A DNA stretch of 22,444 bases from JBHPGW01 sp042569785 (GCA_042569785.1 JBHPGW010000044.1:1-22444); one strand, 5' to 3'. Numbered from the stretch's first letter, positions 1 to 9,008 are shown. The notes: a model not told the origin generated them from the letters alone. Translations and numbers: made by a program.

Positions 1-288
1 GCCTTGTCCTCACGACGGCCTAAATGCGAACAGAAAATATTAAAATGCTCTAAAAACAACGTTTTGTGTTTTAGGATTACATGGCGTATTGCTTAAGCAA
101 CCGCCATTCGTGTCCGGTACTTTTTTTGGTCTTTCTCTTAGTCACAGGGTTGATTATAGATTCATTCTCAGGGCAGTTTTGATCTTCCAGTTTGGCTGTC
201 CAAAGGGTGCGGCTCTTATCATGCTGTTTTTTAATTCTCGATGCGCAAAAAGCAACCGGCTTGTAGAGTAACTGATAGTCAGGCTTGG
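1..288. other. Gene-free stretch downstream of fliL
   Basis: I see no convincing gene here. The only open frame of note on the plus strand would start with TTG at 89. It has no ribosome binding site and codes for 60 residues with no recognisable pattern. On the minus strand, downstream of fliL, no fliM-like start follows, although fliM is the usual next gene. No clear terminator hairpin with a T-run was found after the fliL stop codon at 289. Confidence 0.5.
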
Positions 289-888
289 TTATTGTATGTT
301 GAATTCTCTGATGAGGACTCTTTTTAGTTTCGGCTTTTCGTCCGGGAACAGTATTTCATTGAAAGCGTCGTGTATATCCAGGAGAATATGTTTCATGTCA
401 CTGTCATTTTCCATTTCGCCAAGAGTCAGGCTTTTTAGATAAATATTAAGCCAATTGACCAGAGCCGGTTTTTTCGTCTCAAAGAACGCTTCGGCTTTAA
501 GCTGATCGAGTTCAGAGCTTACCTCTAATGTCAGACCTACGCGTACATATCGCATGGCACCAGGCTCGTCGGGATTGACGACAACAGATTCCAGACCATT
601 GTAATACCATGTCCCTTCGGTATCTGCGATAGAATCGGCCTTATCGTTTTCTTGTGTTTTTTCCTGCTGTCCCGAAGCTTGGGGTTGCTGTTCAGATGTG
701 CTCATAGCTGCTAATACCCGCCCGAGAACCAAACCCGAACCCGCAAAAACAATAACGACCACCGCTATCATTGCCCATGTCACGATACCGATCTTCGCGT
801 CCTGGGCTTTCTGCTGGGGCTGACCTTTATTTTCCTGCTCGGCACCAGTGCCTTCTTCCTGTTCTTTTTTTTCTTCGGGCTCTGCCAT
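289..888 (-). CDS. fliL: Flagellar basal body-associated protein FliL
   Basis: FliL is a single-pass inner-membrane protein that surrounds the flagellar stator and modulates torque and stator stability. The 199-residue product fits this layout. It has a cytoplasmic acidic and Gln-rich N-terminus (residues 1-31), one membrane helix (about 34-58), a low-complexity linker (about 62-90), and a periplasmic domain. That domain begins with WYYNGLESVVVNPDEPGAMR and ends in the typical short C-terminus KRVLIREFNIQ. FliL proteins usually have a much shorter N-terminal tail, so the E/K/Q-rich extension is somewhat unusual. The ATG at 888 has a weak purine-rich stretch upstream. The gene is divergent from the FlgI-like gene at 1205, which supports a flagellar context. 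No other standard flagellar genes lie in the window. The family call rests on overall pattern, since FliL has no catalytic motif. Confidence 0.8.
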   Translation of the reverse strand: MAEPEEKKEQEEGTGAEQENKGQPQQKAQDAKIGIVTWAMIAVVVIVFAGSGLVLGRVLAAMSTSEQQPQASGQQEKTQENDKADSIADTEGTWYYNGLESVVVNPDEPGAMRYVRVGLTLEVSSELDQLKAEAFFETKKPALVNWLNIYLKSLTLGEMENDSDMKHILLDIHDAFNEILFPDEKPKLKRVLIREFNIQ

Positions 889-1204
889 TTCTATCTCTCT
901 ATCTCAATTTTTCGAGCAACTATCAACCAGTTCATTAGCCGAACGGCTTTAGTACGCTGTTACCATATCGGCGAATTATATCCTGCAAATAAGCTGAATT
1001 TCCCAATTTCTGCTTGGATTTTCAAATATTCTCAAATAAACAAAAGTACTGCTGAATGTTAATAAAAGCCGATATAAGAGCTAAATGGCCTTGACGGCTG
1101 TACCAGAAAAGTTTAATATCTGTCGAAGAAATTGTCGATATTGTGCCGGTTTTCTTTGAAGGGACTTAAACGCTTGTCAGTCAAGGGCTTAGTTAACACA
1201 GGAA
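889..1204. promoter_or_regulatory. Divergent intergenic region, fliL / FlgI-like gene
   Basis: This 316-bp AT-rich region separates two divergent genes with flagellar links and must hold both promoters. On the minus strand, the complement of 975-980 is a perfect TATAAT, but no good -35 box sits 16-18 bp from it. On the plus strand there is a TTGACG at 1091-1096 with TTTAAT at 1112-1117. I see no sigma-28 or sigma-54 type site that I trust, and no small gene. Confidence 0.4.
1091..1117 (+). promoter_or_regulatory. Candidate sigma-70-type promoter for the FlgI-like gene
   Basis: TTGACG (1091-1096) is followed after 15 bp by TTTAAT (1112-1117). TAATAT at 1114-1119 would be the alternative, with a 17-bp spacer. 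The leader to the ATG at 1205 would be about 80 nt. The match is moderate. Confidence 0.35.
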
Positions 1205-2818
1205 ATGGATATTCGTTTTAAAATAGCGGTCATTTGTGTTGGGGCGGTACTTTTAGTCTGCGGTTGCGCCGAACCTGGGCGCCGAGCAGAGGAAATTGAA
1301 AAAGTTTTAACCGCACCAACTACCGCCAAACTGGGAACTACGATCGGGGACTTAATTGAAGTTTTTTCGACTGATACGATCCCAGTTGAAGGGTATTCGC
1401 TGGTGGGCGAACTGGCCGGTACCGGCTCATCGCAATGTCCCCCGAAACTGCGACAATATCTTAAGCAGTATATCCAGAAGCAGGTAGCAGGCGACAAGAC
1501 TGATGCTGATTCTTTGATCAACAGTATGGATACAGCGGTAGTAATCGTCCAGGGTCACATGCCGACGGCAGCTTCGCGTAATCAGTATTTCGATCTTCGA
1601 GTACGTGCTCTCGAGCAGACTCAGACCAGGTCTTTAGCGGGCGGATGGCTTTACGGCGCCGATCTTCGAGCGAGCTTCGGCTTAGGTGCCAAAGTTCTTG
1701 CCAAGGGGCAGGGCGGGATATTTATGGATATTCTCGAAGGTGAGGTTGAAAACCCGCGAAGCGGTTATATCCTTGCCGGCGGGCGTGTACTCGATGAATA
1801 CATGGTAAAGTTAACACTTCGCAGGCCGGATTTTCAAACCGGAGCTTTGATCCGTGACCGTATCAACGGACGATTCTTCGACAATCCGGCCATGGCGATC
1901 AGCGATTCGGTTTTGAAACTTGAGATCCCAGCTGGTTACAAGGACGATAAGGACCGTTTCCTGGCGGTGGTTAAAGCTATGTATATGCGGGAGACGCCTA
2001 AACTTATACAGCAAAGGATAACGAGCTTCATTCGTAAGTTAGCAGGCCAAAAAGATCAAAGATACGCCAGTGAGATCGCTCTGGAAGCTATCGGCAACAA
2101 GTCTTTACCCAAGCTTTCGATATTGCTGAAGTTTTCCGATGAGGAAATTCGTTTTCGAGCTGCGAGATGTATGCTGCGTCTTGGCAGTGACGACGGCCTT
2201 GATACTCTGCGTGAAATAGCCAGAGATAATTCGTCGGTTTATCGGATCGAGGCATTAGAAGCGATTGCTACAGCAGGTACACGTAAAGATGCTTCGGCGA
2301 TATCGCGCAGGCTTCTTCGTGATAGTGAGTTTAAAATTCGTCTGGCAGCATACGAGCAATTGCAAAAGCTGCAGGATTCGATAATAACACAAAAGCTTAT
2401 AGCCCGCAGTTTCTATCTCGATAAAGTCGCTCAGGACAGCGGCAAAGCTGTTTATGTTTATCGCAGCGGCGTTCCAAGGATCGTGTTGTTCGGCTCGCCG
2501 ATATACTGTAGAAAAGACGCTTTTGTAAAGTCCAGAGACGGGACTATAACAATTAATGCCATAGCAGATGCTAAAGAGGTGGTGCTGATCCGCGAAATAC
2601 CGGGCAAGAGTCCAATTCGTCTGAAAAGTTCTTTAGAACTTGGCGACATAATAGAGACACTCTGCGGTGAGCCTGCACCGAAAAAGAATAAAGAACGTAG
2701 AGGACTGGGTGTTCCATACTATCAAGTGATCGCGATTTTGCGGCAGATGTCTGAAAAAGGCGCGATCCAGGCACAGTTCCACGCCGGGCCACTACCGGAA
2801 ATAAGTCTCAAGAAGTGA
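1205..2818 (+). CDS. Predicted lipoprotein: FlgI-like region fused to HEAT-like repeats
   Basis: The 537-residue product starts with a short hydrophobic signal and a lipobox ending VCGC, so Cys21 is the likely lipidated residue. Residues about 40-265 follow the flagellar P-ring protein FlgI in order. VEGYSLVGELAGTG (61-74) matches the FlgI VGYGLVVGLNGTG element. TAVVIVQGHMP (110-120) matches its VMVTAELPP strand, and SLAGGWLYGADL (143-154) its SLRGGTLLLTPL. The stretch around 200-245 (VKLTLRRPDFQTGALIRDRI, then a V/L-E-IP ending) matches FlgI L-NPDF-TA-RI-D-IN. After that, helical repeats of HEAT type run from about 285 to 395, in place of the usual FlgI C-terminus. The last 140 residues are unassigned. 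Classical FlgI is about 345-370 residues, is not a lipoprotein and has no HEAT repeats. The protein may be a planctomycete P-ring variant or an envelope scaffold derived from FlgI. The family resemblance is seen by eye; the function is inferred. Confidence 0.6.
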   Translation: MDIRFKIAVICVGAVLLVCGCAEPGRRAEEIEKVLTAPTTAKLGTTIGDLIEVFSTDTIPVEGYSLVGELAGTGSSQCPPKLRQYLKQYIQKQVAGDKTDADSLINSMDTAVVIVQGHMPTAASRNQYFDLRVRALEQTQTRSLAGGWLYGADLRASFGLGAKVLAKGQGGIFMDILEGEVENPRSGYILAGGRVLDEYMVKLTLRRPDFQTGALIRDRINGRFFDNPAMAISDSVLKLEIPAGYKDDKDRFLAVVKAMYMRETPKLIQQRITSFIRKLAGQKDQRYASEIALEAIGNKSLPKLSILLKFSDEEIRFRAARCMLRLGSDDGLDTLREIARDNSSVYRIEALEAIATAGTRKDASAISRRLLRDSEFKIRLAAYEQLQKLQDSIITQKLIARSFYLDKVAQDSGKAVYVYRSGVPRIVLFGSPIYCRKDAFVKSRDGTITINAIADAKEVVLIREIPGKSPIRLKSSLELGDIIETLCGEPAPKKNKERRGLGVPYYQVIAILRQMSEKGAIQAQFHAGPLPEISLKK

Positions 2819-2829
2819 GGCGGCATCGA

Positions 2830-2861
2830 CCGATAATAAAAAGTGTCACTTTTTTTATCGG
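2830..2861 (+). terminator. Probable intrinsic terminator after the FlgI-like gene
   Basis: An inverted repeat lies 11 bp after the stop codon. Its left arm starts CCGATAATAAAAAG and its right arm ends CTTTTTTTATCGG. They pair over about 13 bp with one bulged T and a 5-nt loop. The T-run (2850-2856) is part of the 3' arm, so the stem is AT-rich and weaker than a classical terminator. Because the A and T tracts face each other, it could act in either direction. Confidence 0.5.
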
Positions 2862-2914
2862 ACAATGATTAAGACGTTAAAAACATGGCCAAAAATGATT
2901 AGCAAGGGTGAGCA

Positions 2915-5900
2915 ATGAGACTTGAAAGAATTATACTTAACGGCTTTAAAAGTTTTGCCGACAAAACGGAATTTACTTTTGAGCATCCCATAACAGCGAT
3001 TGTCGGTCCTAACGGCTGCGGTAAGAGTAATGTCGTCGATGCTATTAAGTGGGTACTTGGCGAACAAAGCGTCAAGAGCCTTCGCAGTGGTCATATGGCT
3101 GATGTGATATTCAGCGGCTCCAGCAGCAGAAAAGCCATGGGCTCTGCCCAGGTGAGCCTTATCTTCGCGAACACTTCAGGCAAACTGGCGATAGAAGCTG
3201 ATGAAGTTCAAATCTCTCGGCGTTTGTACCGAAGCGGTGACAGTGAGTATCTGATAAACAACAAGGTTTGCAGGCTAAGGGACATTAAAGAAATGTTCAT
3301 GGATACCGGTGTCGGTGCCAAGGCGTACTCGATCATCGAGCAGGGCCAGGTCGAACAGTTACTGAATTCATCGAAATCTGACCGACGAGCGATATTCGAA
3401 GAGGCCGCTGGGATAAGCAAATATAAGGCACATAAGAAAGAGGCGACCCGCAAACTCAAACGAACCGAGCAAAATCTGCTCAGGCTGGCAGACATTTTAG
3501 GCGAAGTTCAAAAACAGCTTAGAAGCGTCAAACTTCAGGCCGGAAAAGCGAGGAATTATCTAAAATACTCCGAGAGGCTCAAGGAACTGCAGCTCAACTA
3601 TTCGCTGGTCGAATTTCATAAGATCACTACTTCTACCATGAAAAAAACCGACACTCTCAATAAAACCCAGGAGCAGTTCGCAGCCGTCGCGGCGGAAGTT
3701 TCTAAAAACGACGCGCTGATGAGCGAACTGGGGCAGAAAATAATCGAGACAGAAAACGCTATAAATCAGGCGGACAATTCGCTGGTTTCGGTCAAGAGCA
3801 ATATCGAGCAGCAAATGCAGCGGATAGAGTTTTTGCAGAGCAGAAACGAAGAGCTGGCCGGCAGAAAGAATAGTGCCGGCGAACGTATTGAAAAGCTGCG
3901 AGAGCAGAAAGGTCAGTTCATCCGTGACCTTGAACAATATCAAGAGGAACTTACCAGCAGTGAAAAAGCACTTGACCAAAAGAGCGGGGTTGTCACCGAA
4001 CTTGAAAAACAGATACAGCAGATAAACACTGAATGTGATTCGCTTGATACTGACCTCGAAGACGAAAAGTCAGGGATCATCGATATAGTCAGGCATACGG
4101 CTCAGCTTCATAACGAGCTTCAGAGCATAACAGTTTATCGCAATAATCTTTCCAGCCAGAAAGATCGTTTGTCCGGCCGAGCGCAAACCGCTAAGGCTGA
4201 ACTGGAAAACCTGCTGACGGAAAAGGCACAATACCAGGCACGCAGCAACGATATTGAAAAAGTTCTCAGCGAGCTTGAGCAGAATCTTAATTCAAAACGC
4301 AGTAAATCGAAGCAACTAAGCGAACAGATCGCCGAGCAGAATAAACAGTTATCGCAGTTCAAAGAATCACGCAGCGCTTTAAGCAGTGAACTGACGATAC
4401 TCAAGGACATGGAGGCTCGGCGAGAGGGACTCGGCGATACGGCAAAAACCATCCTCGCAAATAGTTCGACAGGAACGAGTTTTGATTATGTCCAGGGGCT
4501 CTTGGCAGAAGTGATAGCAACAGATGTTGAATACGCAACGGCAGTTGAAGCGGCACTTGCCGGTAAAACCGACGCACTTCTCGTCAGCAGTACTGACAGG
4601 CTGCTAAATGACAAAGAGGCGATCGAAAGGCTTGAAGGAAGAGTCAATTTTATCTGCGCAGATAAGAGCGGCCCTTTTGTCGATACAAACGATATGTCGA
4701 ATTACTCTTCTGTAAAGGGCAGGCTGGTTGAATTTGTAAAATACGACAGCAAATACGCTTCTGTTGTCTGGAAGCTGCTCGGAAAAACGCTTCTGATCGA
4801 TTCGGTGGATTCGGCGAAACAGTTGCTAAAGACTTTTGGCGGTGAATATCAATTTGTCACTCTCAGCGGCCAGTTCATAAACGCAGACGGTATGGTAAAA
4901 CTCGGGCCTTTAGGCAAAGCCGCCGGGTTGATCTCGCGAAAGTCTAGGCTGCGCCAACTTCAGCAGACCATTGATAATGTTACTGAGCAGATCGCTGTAA
5001 CCCAGACGCATCTCGACAGGAACAATCATACTGTTGAACATCTGGAAAAACTTTGTAAAGACCTTCGAACTGCTACTTACGAAGCCAACACCGAAAAGAT
5101 GCAGGTTGGCTCGAAAATAAATATCCTGGAAGAAAACATCAAACGTCTAAGCCAGGAGCAGCCTTTGTTAGCCAGCGAGATCGGTCTGCTCGAAGAACAG
5201 ATAGCCCAATCGGTTCAGACCGAGTACAACTCGAAACAAAAGCTCGAAGAACTCGAAACAGTCAACAATGAGCGTTCTGCCCGCATTGAAGAACTTGAGA
5301 AAAGATACACAGAGCAAAAACAACTCCAGCAAACGCGGTCCGCTCAACTTACCGATTTGAAAGTTTCGCTTGGGCAGGTGGCTGAACAGAGCAAAGCTCT
5401 CAAGCAGACGATAGCGAGCCTGCAAACCCAGACCCAAGCCAATGAAAACGCTATGGATGTGGCCCGGCAGGAATCACAAACATCCATGGAGCAAATTCAA
5501 CAGACCGAAAGAGAGATTCTAAGCTCCGAGGCTAAGGTCTCAGAATTATACGTGGAAAAAGAAAAAAGGCAGGACGACAGTAAAGCCCTGCATCAGGAAA
5601 TAGAGACCCTGATCCAAAACCAAAAACGGACCGAACAGCTGATCCGCGACAAACGCTCAGAGCAAAGCGAGGTAGACCAGAAGATAAACCAACTCAAGAT
5701 CGAACTTGGACAGTTAGAGGTCAAAGAGCAGGACCTGCTCGAACGAGTTCGTGATGAGCTACAGATCGAACTGGCACAGGCTTATGAAAACTATACCGAA
5801 AGCGATGTCGACTGGGAAGCGATAAAAAATGAGATAAGCGAGCTTCGGGGCAGGATCGAACGGTTAGGAAATGTTAACGTCGACGCGATCGTTGAGCAGG

Positions 5901-6505
5901 AAGAGCTTGAAACACGTAATGAGTTTTTATCCACACAGGTCGATGACCTTAATAAGAGTAAGGGACAACTCCAGCATTTGATAATGCGTCTTAACAAGAA
6001 GAGCAGGGAGAAGTTCAGGCAGACTTTCGAAGAGATCCGGGAGCACTTCCAGCAGATTTTCCGTAAGCTGTTCGGCGGAGGCAAGGCCGATATCATCCTC
6101 GAGGACGCCGAAGATATTCTCGAGGCAGGCATAGAGATAATAGCCCGCCCGCCAGGCAAAGAGACAAGAAGTATCTCTCTGCTTAGCGGCGGAGAGAAAA
6201 CGATGACGGCTATCGCATTGCTGTTTTCAGTTTTCAAGACCAAGCCGTCACCATTCTGTCTGCTCGATGAGGTCGACGCCGCACTTGATGAGGCCAATAA
6301 CGAACGTTTCAATATGATCATCCGTGAGTTCCAGAAAAACTCCCAGTTTATAATCATCACGCACGCCAAACGCACGATGAGTATCGCCGATGTACTTTAC
6401 GGTATAACGATGCAAACCCGCGGCGTCAGCAAGAAGATAAGCGTCCGGTTCGATAAGTTTGGAGAAGTTGAGCCCGAACCGGAATCAGCACCTGCGGTTG
6501 CGTAA
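2915..6505 (+). CDS. smc: Chromosome segregation ATPase SMC (condensin)
   Basis: SMC dimers with ScpA and ScpB form the bacterial condensin that extrudes DNA loops and separates sister chromosomes. The product has 1196 residues, the normal length. The N-terminal head carries the Walker A motif GPNGCGKSN (31-39). A first long coiled coil runs from about 170 to 505. The hinge spans about 515-675, from FDYVQGLLAEV to KLGPLGKAAGL. A second coil follows, to about 1010. The C-terminal head carries the ABC signature LLSGGEKTM (from 1089) and the Walker B LLDEVDAALD (1116-1125), with a following ITHAKRTM switch region. All catalytic motifs are intact. The ATG at 2915 is preceded by AAGGGTGAG. The gene lies 97 bp after the FlgI-like gene, with a likely terminator between, and it converges on the lipoprotein gene with a 25-bp gap. 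No scpA or scpB lies in the window. Confidence 0.97.
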   Translation: MRLERIILNGFKSFADKTEFTFEHPITAIVGPNGCGKSNVVDAIKWVLGEQSVKSLRSGHMADVIFSGSSSRKAMGSAQVSLIFANTSGKLAIEADEVQISRRLYRSGDSEYLINNKVCRLRDIKEMFMDTGVGAKAYSIIEQGQVEQLLNSSKSDRRAIFEEAAGISKYKAHKKEATRKLKRTEQNLLRLADILGEVQKQLRSVKLQAGKARNYLKYSERLKELQLNYSLVEFHKITTSTMKKTDTLNKTQEQFAAVAAEVSKNDALMSELGQKIIETENAINQADNSLVSVKSNIEQQMQRIEFLQSRNEELAGRKNSAGERIEKLREQKGQFIRDLEQYQEELTSSEKALDQKSGVVTELEKQIQQINTECDSLDTDLEDEKSGIIDIVRHTAQLHNELQSITVYRNNLSSQKDRLSGRAQTAKAELENLLTEKAQYQARSNDIEKVLSELEQNLNSKRSKSKQLSEQIAEQNKQLSQFKESRSALSSELTILKDMEARREGLGDTAKTILANSSTGTSFDYVQGLLAEVIATDVEYATAVEAALAGKTDALLVSSTDRLLNDKEAIERLEGRVNFICADKSGPFVDTNDMSNYSSVKGRLVEFVKYDSKYASVVWKLLGKTLLIDSVDSAKQLLKTFGGEYQFVTLSGQFINADGMVKLGPLGKAAGLISRKSRLRQLQQTIDNVTEQIAVTQTHLDRNNHTVEHLEKLCKDLRTATYEANTEKMQVGSKINILEENIKRLSQEQPLLASEIGLLEEQIAQSVQTEYNSKQKLEELETVNNERSARIEELEKRYTEQKQLQQTRSAQLTDLKVSLGQVAEQSKALKQTIASLQTQTQANENAMDVARQESQTSMEQIQQTEREILSSEAKVSELYVEKEKRQDDSKALHQEIETLIQNQKRTEQLIRDKRSEQSEVDQKINQLKIELGQLEVKEQDLLERVRDELQIELAQAYENYTESDVDWEAIKNEISELRGRIERLGNVNVDAIVEQEELETRNEFLSTQVDDLNKSKGQLQHLIMRLNKKSREKFRQTFEEIREHFQQIFRKLFGGGKADIILEDAEDILEAGIEIIARPPGKETRSISLLSGGEKTMTAIALLFSVFKTKPSPFCLLDEVDAALDEANNERFNMIIREFQKNSQFIIITHAKRTMSIADVLYGITMQTRGVSKKISVRFDKFGEVEPEPESAPAVA

Positions 6506-6530
6506 GTCAGTCGCTCGCGGCCCGTAGTTA

Positions 6531-7067
6531 TTATCTGGCTTTGAGCAGCATATCAGCGGTGAGTCGTTTTCCATTTGGTTGTATAGCGGTAACCTGTAGG
6601 ATCGAGGCCTGAATATCTTTTGATTCCAGCGGCAGCTGAAATTGATACGCCCTTAAGAAATCCTGCCAGTAGTTATTGTTTTGGGCCGAATCTGTCAGGT
6701 CAATATCGCCCCAGATGGTAATCCTTCTGCCTTCGCGTTTTGCCGATCGCGGTTGATAGTGATACAACTCAAAACGAAAAACCGCGGGTGCTTTTATGTG
6801 TGAGCCAAAACTATCCTGCAGGGATAAGAAGACTTGTAACTGGTAATCGTCATCAGAGCCTGCAAATTCTGTCAATGGCATGATGTCGATTTTAACCGGC
6901 AGATACTGGTTATAGACAGAAACGTCTTTAGCGGGCATGCCTGATTCAGCATTGCTCGGCACTGTTTCGCAGCCCGAAGTAAAAACCAAAGGCAAAGCGA
7001 AAATAACCATCATCATATAAACGCAAAGTGAACTCGTGCTTCTAAATTTCGCATTTTGAATTGTCAT
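6531..7067 (-). CDS. Predicted lipoprotein of unknown function
   Basis: I do not recognise a family. The 178-residue product has a signal peptide with a hydrophobic core at about 14-30 and a lipobox FTSGC, making Cys33 the likely lipid attachment site. The mature part is small, rich in beta-type sequence and has no obvious catalytic motif. One stretch reads VFRFELYHYQPRSAKREGRR and is followed by ITIWGDIDL. This resembles envelope lipoproteins with a beta-sandwich fold, but that is a guess. It is the last gene of the SDR-pgsA-ribBA operon, 33 bp after ribBA, with no ribosome binding site I can see in the very AT-rich gap. The unusually long signal n-region (about 13 residues) leaves room for the real start to be a later Met, such as Met18. 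Confidence 0.7.
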   Translation of the reverse strand: MTIQNAKFRSTSSLCVYMMMVIFALPLVFTSGCETVPSNAESGMPAKDVSVYNQYLPVKIDIMPLTEFAGSDDDYQLQVFLSLQDSFGSHIKAPAVFRFELYHYQPRSAKREGRRITIWGDIDLTDSAQNNNYWQDFLRAYQFQLPLESKDIQASILQVTAIQPNGKRLTADMLLKAR

Positions 7068-7100
7068 TTTAATTTTTTATTTTTAAATTTTAACTTTTAT

Positions 7101-8336
7101 TTACAGGTCGTCGTCAAGAATATGTCCAAGACGCCTCTTTTTGGTTCTCAGGTAATCGATATTGTGCTTACCGGGTTGTACTTTTAATGATATCTGCTCG
7201 ACAACCTCTATGCCGTAAACTTCGAGTCGGCTTACTTTCTTTGGGTTGTTTGTCAAAATTCTAACCTTTTTCAGTCCCAGGTCCCGGCAAATTTGTGCAC
7301 CGATCCCGTAATCGCGCTTGTCCGCGCTAAAGCCTAACTTTATATTAGCATCGACCGTATCGAGTCCCTGTTCCTGGAGTTTGTACGCCCTCAGCTTATT
7401 TGCCAGGCCGATCCCCCTGCCTTCCTGTCGCAGGTAGATCAGGGCGCCTTTACCAACCTCTTCTATCATCTTCATCGCTGTGACTAACTGTTCGCCGCAC
7501 TCACATCTTTGCGAATGAAACAGATCGCCGGTCATACATTCCGAATGTACTCGAACCAGTACCGCTTCTCCATGCTGTATCGGTATCCCGTCTTCACCAA
7601 GATCGCCCACACCACCCTTACACAGAGCCAGATGCGGCTCATCAGAAGTTATATTCTCGTAGCCGATCAATTTGAATTCGCCGTAATCGGTCGGCAGATA
7701 CACAGTTTCAACCCTGGCGATCTGGCTTTCTCGCTGGAGACGGTACTCAATCAGTTTTGCGATTGAAGCGATCTTGAGGCCGTGCTTTTCACAGAATTTA
7801 AGCAACTGGGGCACTCTTGCCATCGACCCGTCTTCGTCCATAATTTCGCAAATGACGCTTGCAGGCTTAAGCCTTGCCAACCTCATCAAGTCGATCGAGC
7901 CTTCTGTCTGCCCTGCACGAATCAGTACGCCGCCCTTTTTCCCGCGCAGAGGAAAAATATGCCCCGGCCGTGCCAGATCGGCGGCTTTTGCGCTATCGGC
8001 TATCGCGACCTGGATCGTCCTTGCCCTGTCGGCGGCGCTTATGCCGGTAGTTATACCATCTGCCGCATCGATACTAACGGTAAAAGCGGTACCAAACGCA
8101 GCGGTATTTTCCATTGTTTGAGGATAAAGCCCGAGCTCGTCACATTTCTCAGCCGTCAAAGGCAGGCAGATAAGCCCCCTGCCAAACGTTGCCATAAAGT
8201 TAATGATCTCAGGTGTTACCTTTTCGGCGGCGCAAACCAGATCCCCTTCGTTCTCACGGTCCTCATCGTCGACGAGAACTATCATTTTGCCATCTTTCAG
8301 GTCCTGCAGTACTTCTGGTATTTCACTAAATTGCAT
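7101..8336 (-). CDS. ribBA: Bifunctional riboflavin enzyme RibBA (DHBP synthase / GTP cyclohydrolase II)
   Basis: The protein makes both starting compounds of riboflavin: 3,4-dihydroxy-2-butanone 4-phosphate from ribulose 5-phosphate, and the pyrimidine precursor from GTP. Its 411 residues are normal for the fused form. The N-terminal RibB half has DDEDRENEGDL (23-33) and GHIFPLR (125-131). The C-terminal RibA half has the zinc site HSECMTGDLFHSQRCECGEQ (Cys267, Cys278, Cys280) and the RQEGRGIGLANK loop (303-314). One key position differs from the E. coli-type enzyme: the RibB motif usually written GHTEA reads GQTEG here, with Gln at 143 in place of a metal-binding His. The codon is plainly CAG. 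The gene follows pgsA by 16 bp, so it is probably co-transcribed. I see no FMN riboswitch in front of it. Confidence 0.95.
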   Translation of the reverse strand: MQFSEIPEVLQDLKDGKMIVLVDDEDRENEGDLVCAAEKVTPEIINFMATFGRGLICLPLTAEKCDELGLYPQTMENTAAFGTAFTVSIDAADGITTGISAADRARTIQVAIADSAKAADLARPGHIFPLRGKKGGVLIRAGQTEGSIDLMRLARLKPASVICEIMDEDGSMARVPQLLKFCEKHGLKIASIAKLIEYRLQRESQIARVETVYLPTDYGEFKLIGYENITSDEPHLALCKGGVGDLGEDGIPIQHGEAVLVRVHSECMTGDLFHSQRCECGEQLVTAMKMIEEVGKGALIYLRQEGRGIGLANKLRAYKLQEQGLDTVDANIKLGFSADKRDYGIGAQICRDLGLKKVRILTNNPKKVSRLEVYGIEVVEQISLKVQPGKHNIDYLRTKKRRLGHILDDDL

Positions 8337-8352
8337 ATTTTCTCTTTATTAT

Positions 8353-8982
8353 TTACTGATGTTTAGGTTCAAGGCTCTTTTCATGGTCATCAATATAACG
8401 ACTTCCGTTGCGAATGTAAATAAGTGTTGCTAAAATAGCTATCCCCGCTGCTGACCACCATAGTACTCGCAGTACCCATATCCAGCCCGGTATAACGCTG
8501 GAGATTTCCGGAGCCAGCAGAATAGCCGCCACCATCGACGTCTGCAATAAAGTGGCAATTTTGCCAATACCAGCCGGTACAATGCGAACCTCTGATGTGA
8601 TGAAATAAACTATTATAAAGCCTATCAGCAGGAACAAGTCTTTACCTATTACCAATACAACGACGGTTGGGGGCAGTTTGAACCCTGGAATATGTGAACG
8701 CTGTGAAGCTAACAGCAGGCAGGCACAGGTCATAAGCAGCTTATCCGCCAGAGGGTCGAGGAATGAACCCAGACGCGTAACCTGCCCCTTACTGCGAGCC
8801 AGATACCCGTCAAGTACGTCGCTGGCGGCCATTATAAAGAAAATCCCGATCGAGCTGAAACGAAGAACGTTACGCGTAAACTCGGTGAGTAAGGAATCGT
8901 TTATTTTGAGCATACAACTGACAAAAGGTATAAGCAGTAATATGCGAAAAACCGTAACACGATTAGCCCAATTCAATAACAT
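8353..8982 (-). CDS. pgsA: CDP-diacylglycerol-glycerol-3-phosphate 3-phosphatidyltransferase
   Basis: This inner-membrane enzyme makes phosphatidylglycerol phosphate from CDP-diacylglycerol and glycerol 3-phosphate. The full CDP-alcohol phosphotransferase signature is present: Asp55, Asp58-Gly59, Ala62-Arg63, Gly72, Asp76 and Asp80, with the standard spacing. The N-terminus (ANRVTVFRILLLIPF) matches the usual PgsA opening. Four or five further hydrophobic segments follow, and the length of 209 residues is typical. The ATG at 8982 has an AGGGG sequence about 8 nt upstream. It lies 26 bp after the SDR gene and 16 bp before ribBA. Other CDP-alcohol transferases share the motif, but the short length and the residues around it favour PgsA. 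Confidence 0.88.
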   Translation of the reverse strand: MLLNWANRVTVFRILLLIPFVSCMLKINDSLLTEFTRNVLRFSSIGIFFIMAASDVLDGYLARSKGQVTRLGSFLDPLADKLLMTCACLLLASQRSHIPGFKLPPTVVVLVIGKDLFLLIGFIIVYFITSEVRIVPAGIGKIATLLQTSMVAAILLAPEISSVIPGWIWVLRVLWWSAAGIAILATLIYIRNGSRYIDDHEKSLEPKHQ

Positions 8983-9008
8983 GATTCAACCCCTGTCACT
9001 TAACACCA

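Noticed and set aside
89..271. A 60-codon plus-strand frame at the left edge.
   Set aside because: It has a TTG start, no ribosome binding site and no recognisable pattern.
5791..6375. Open frame of 194 codons on the minus strand, opposite the smc C-terminal head.
   Set aside because: It is a shadow of a strongly conserved gene. The translation is Ser/Leu/Arg-rich with no domain, and there is no ribosome binding site.
8337..8352. Possible FMN riboswitch before ribBA.
   Set aside because: Only 16 bp separate ribBA from pgsA, so there is no room.
7782..8366. Open frame of 194 codons on the plus strand, opposite ribBA.
   Set aside because: The ribBA frame is intact and conserved throughout. 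The antisense translation has no recognisable features.
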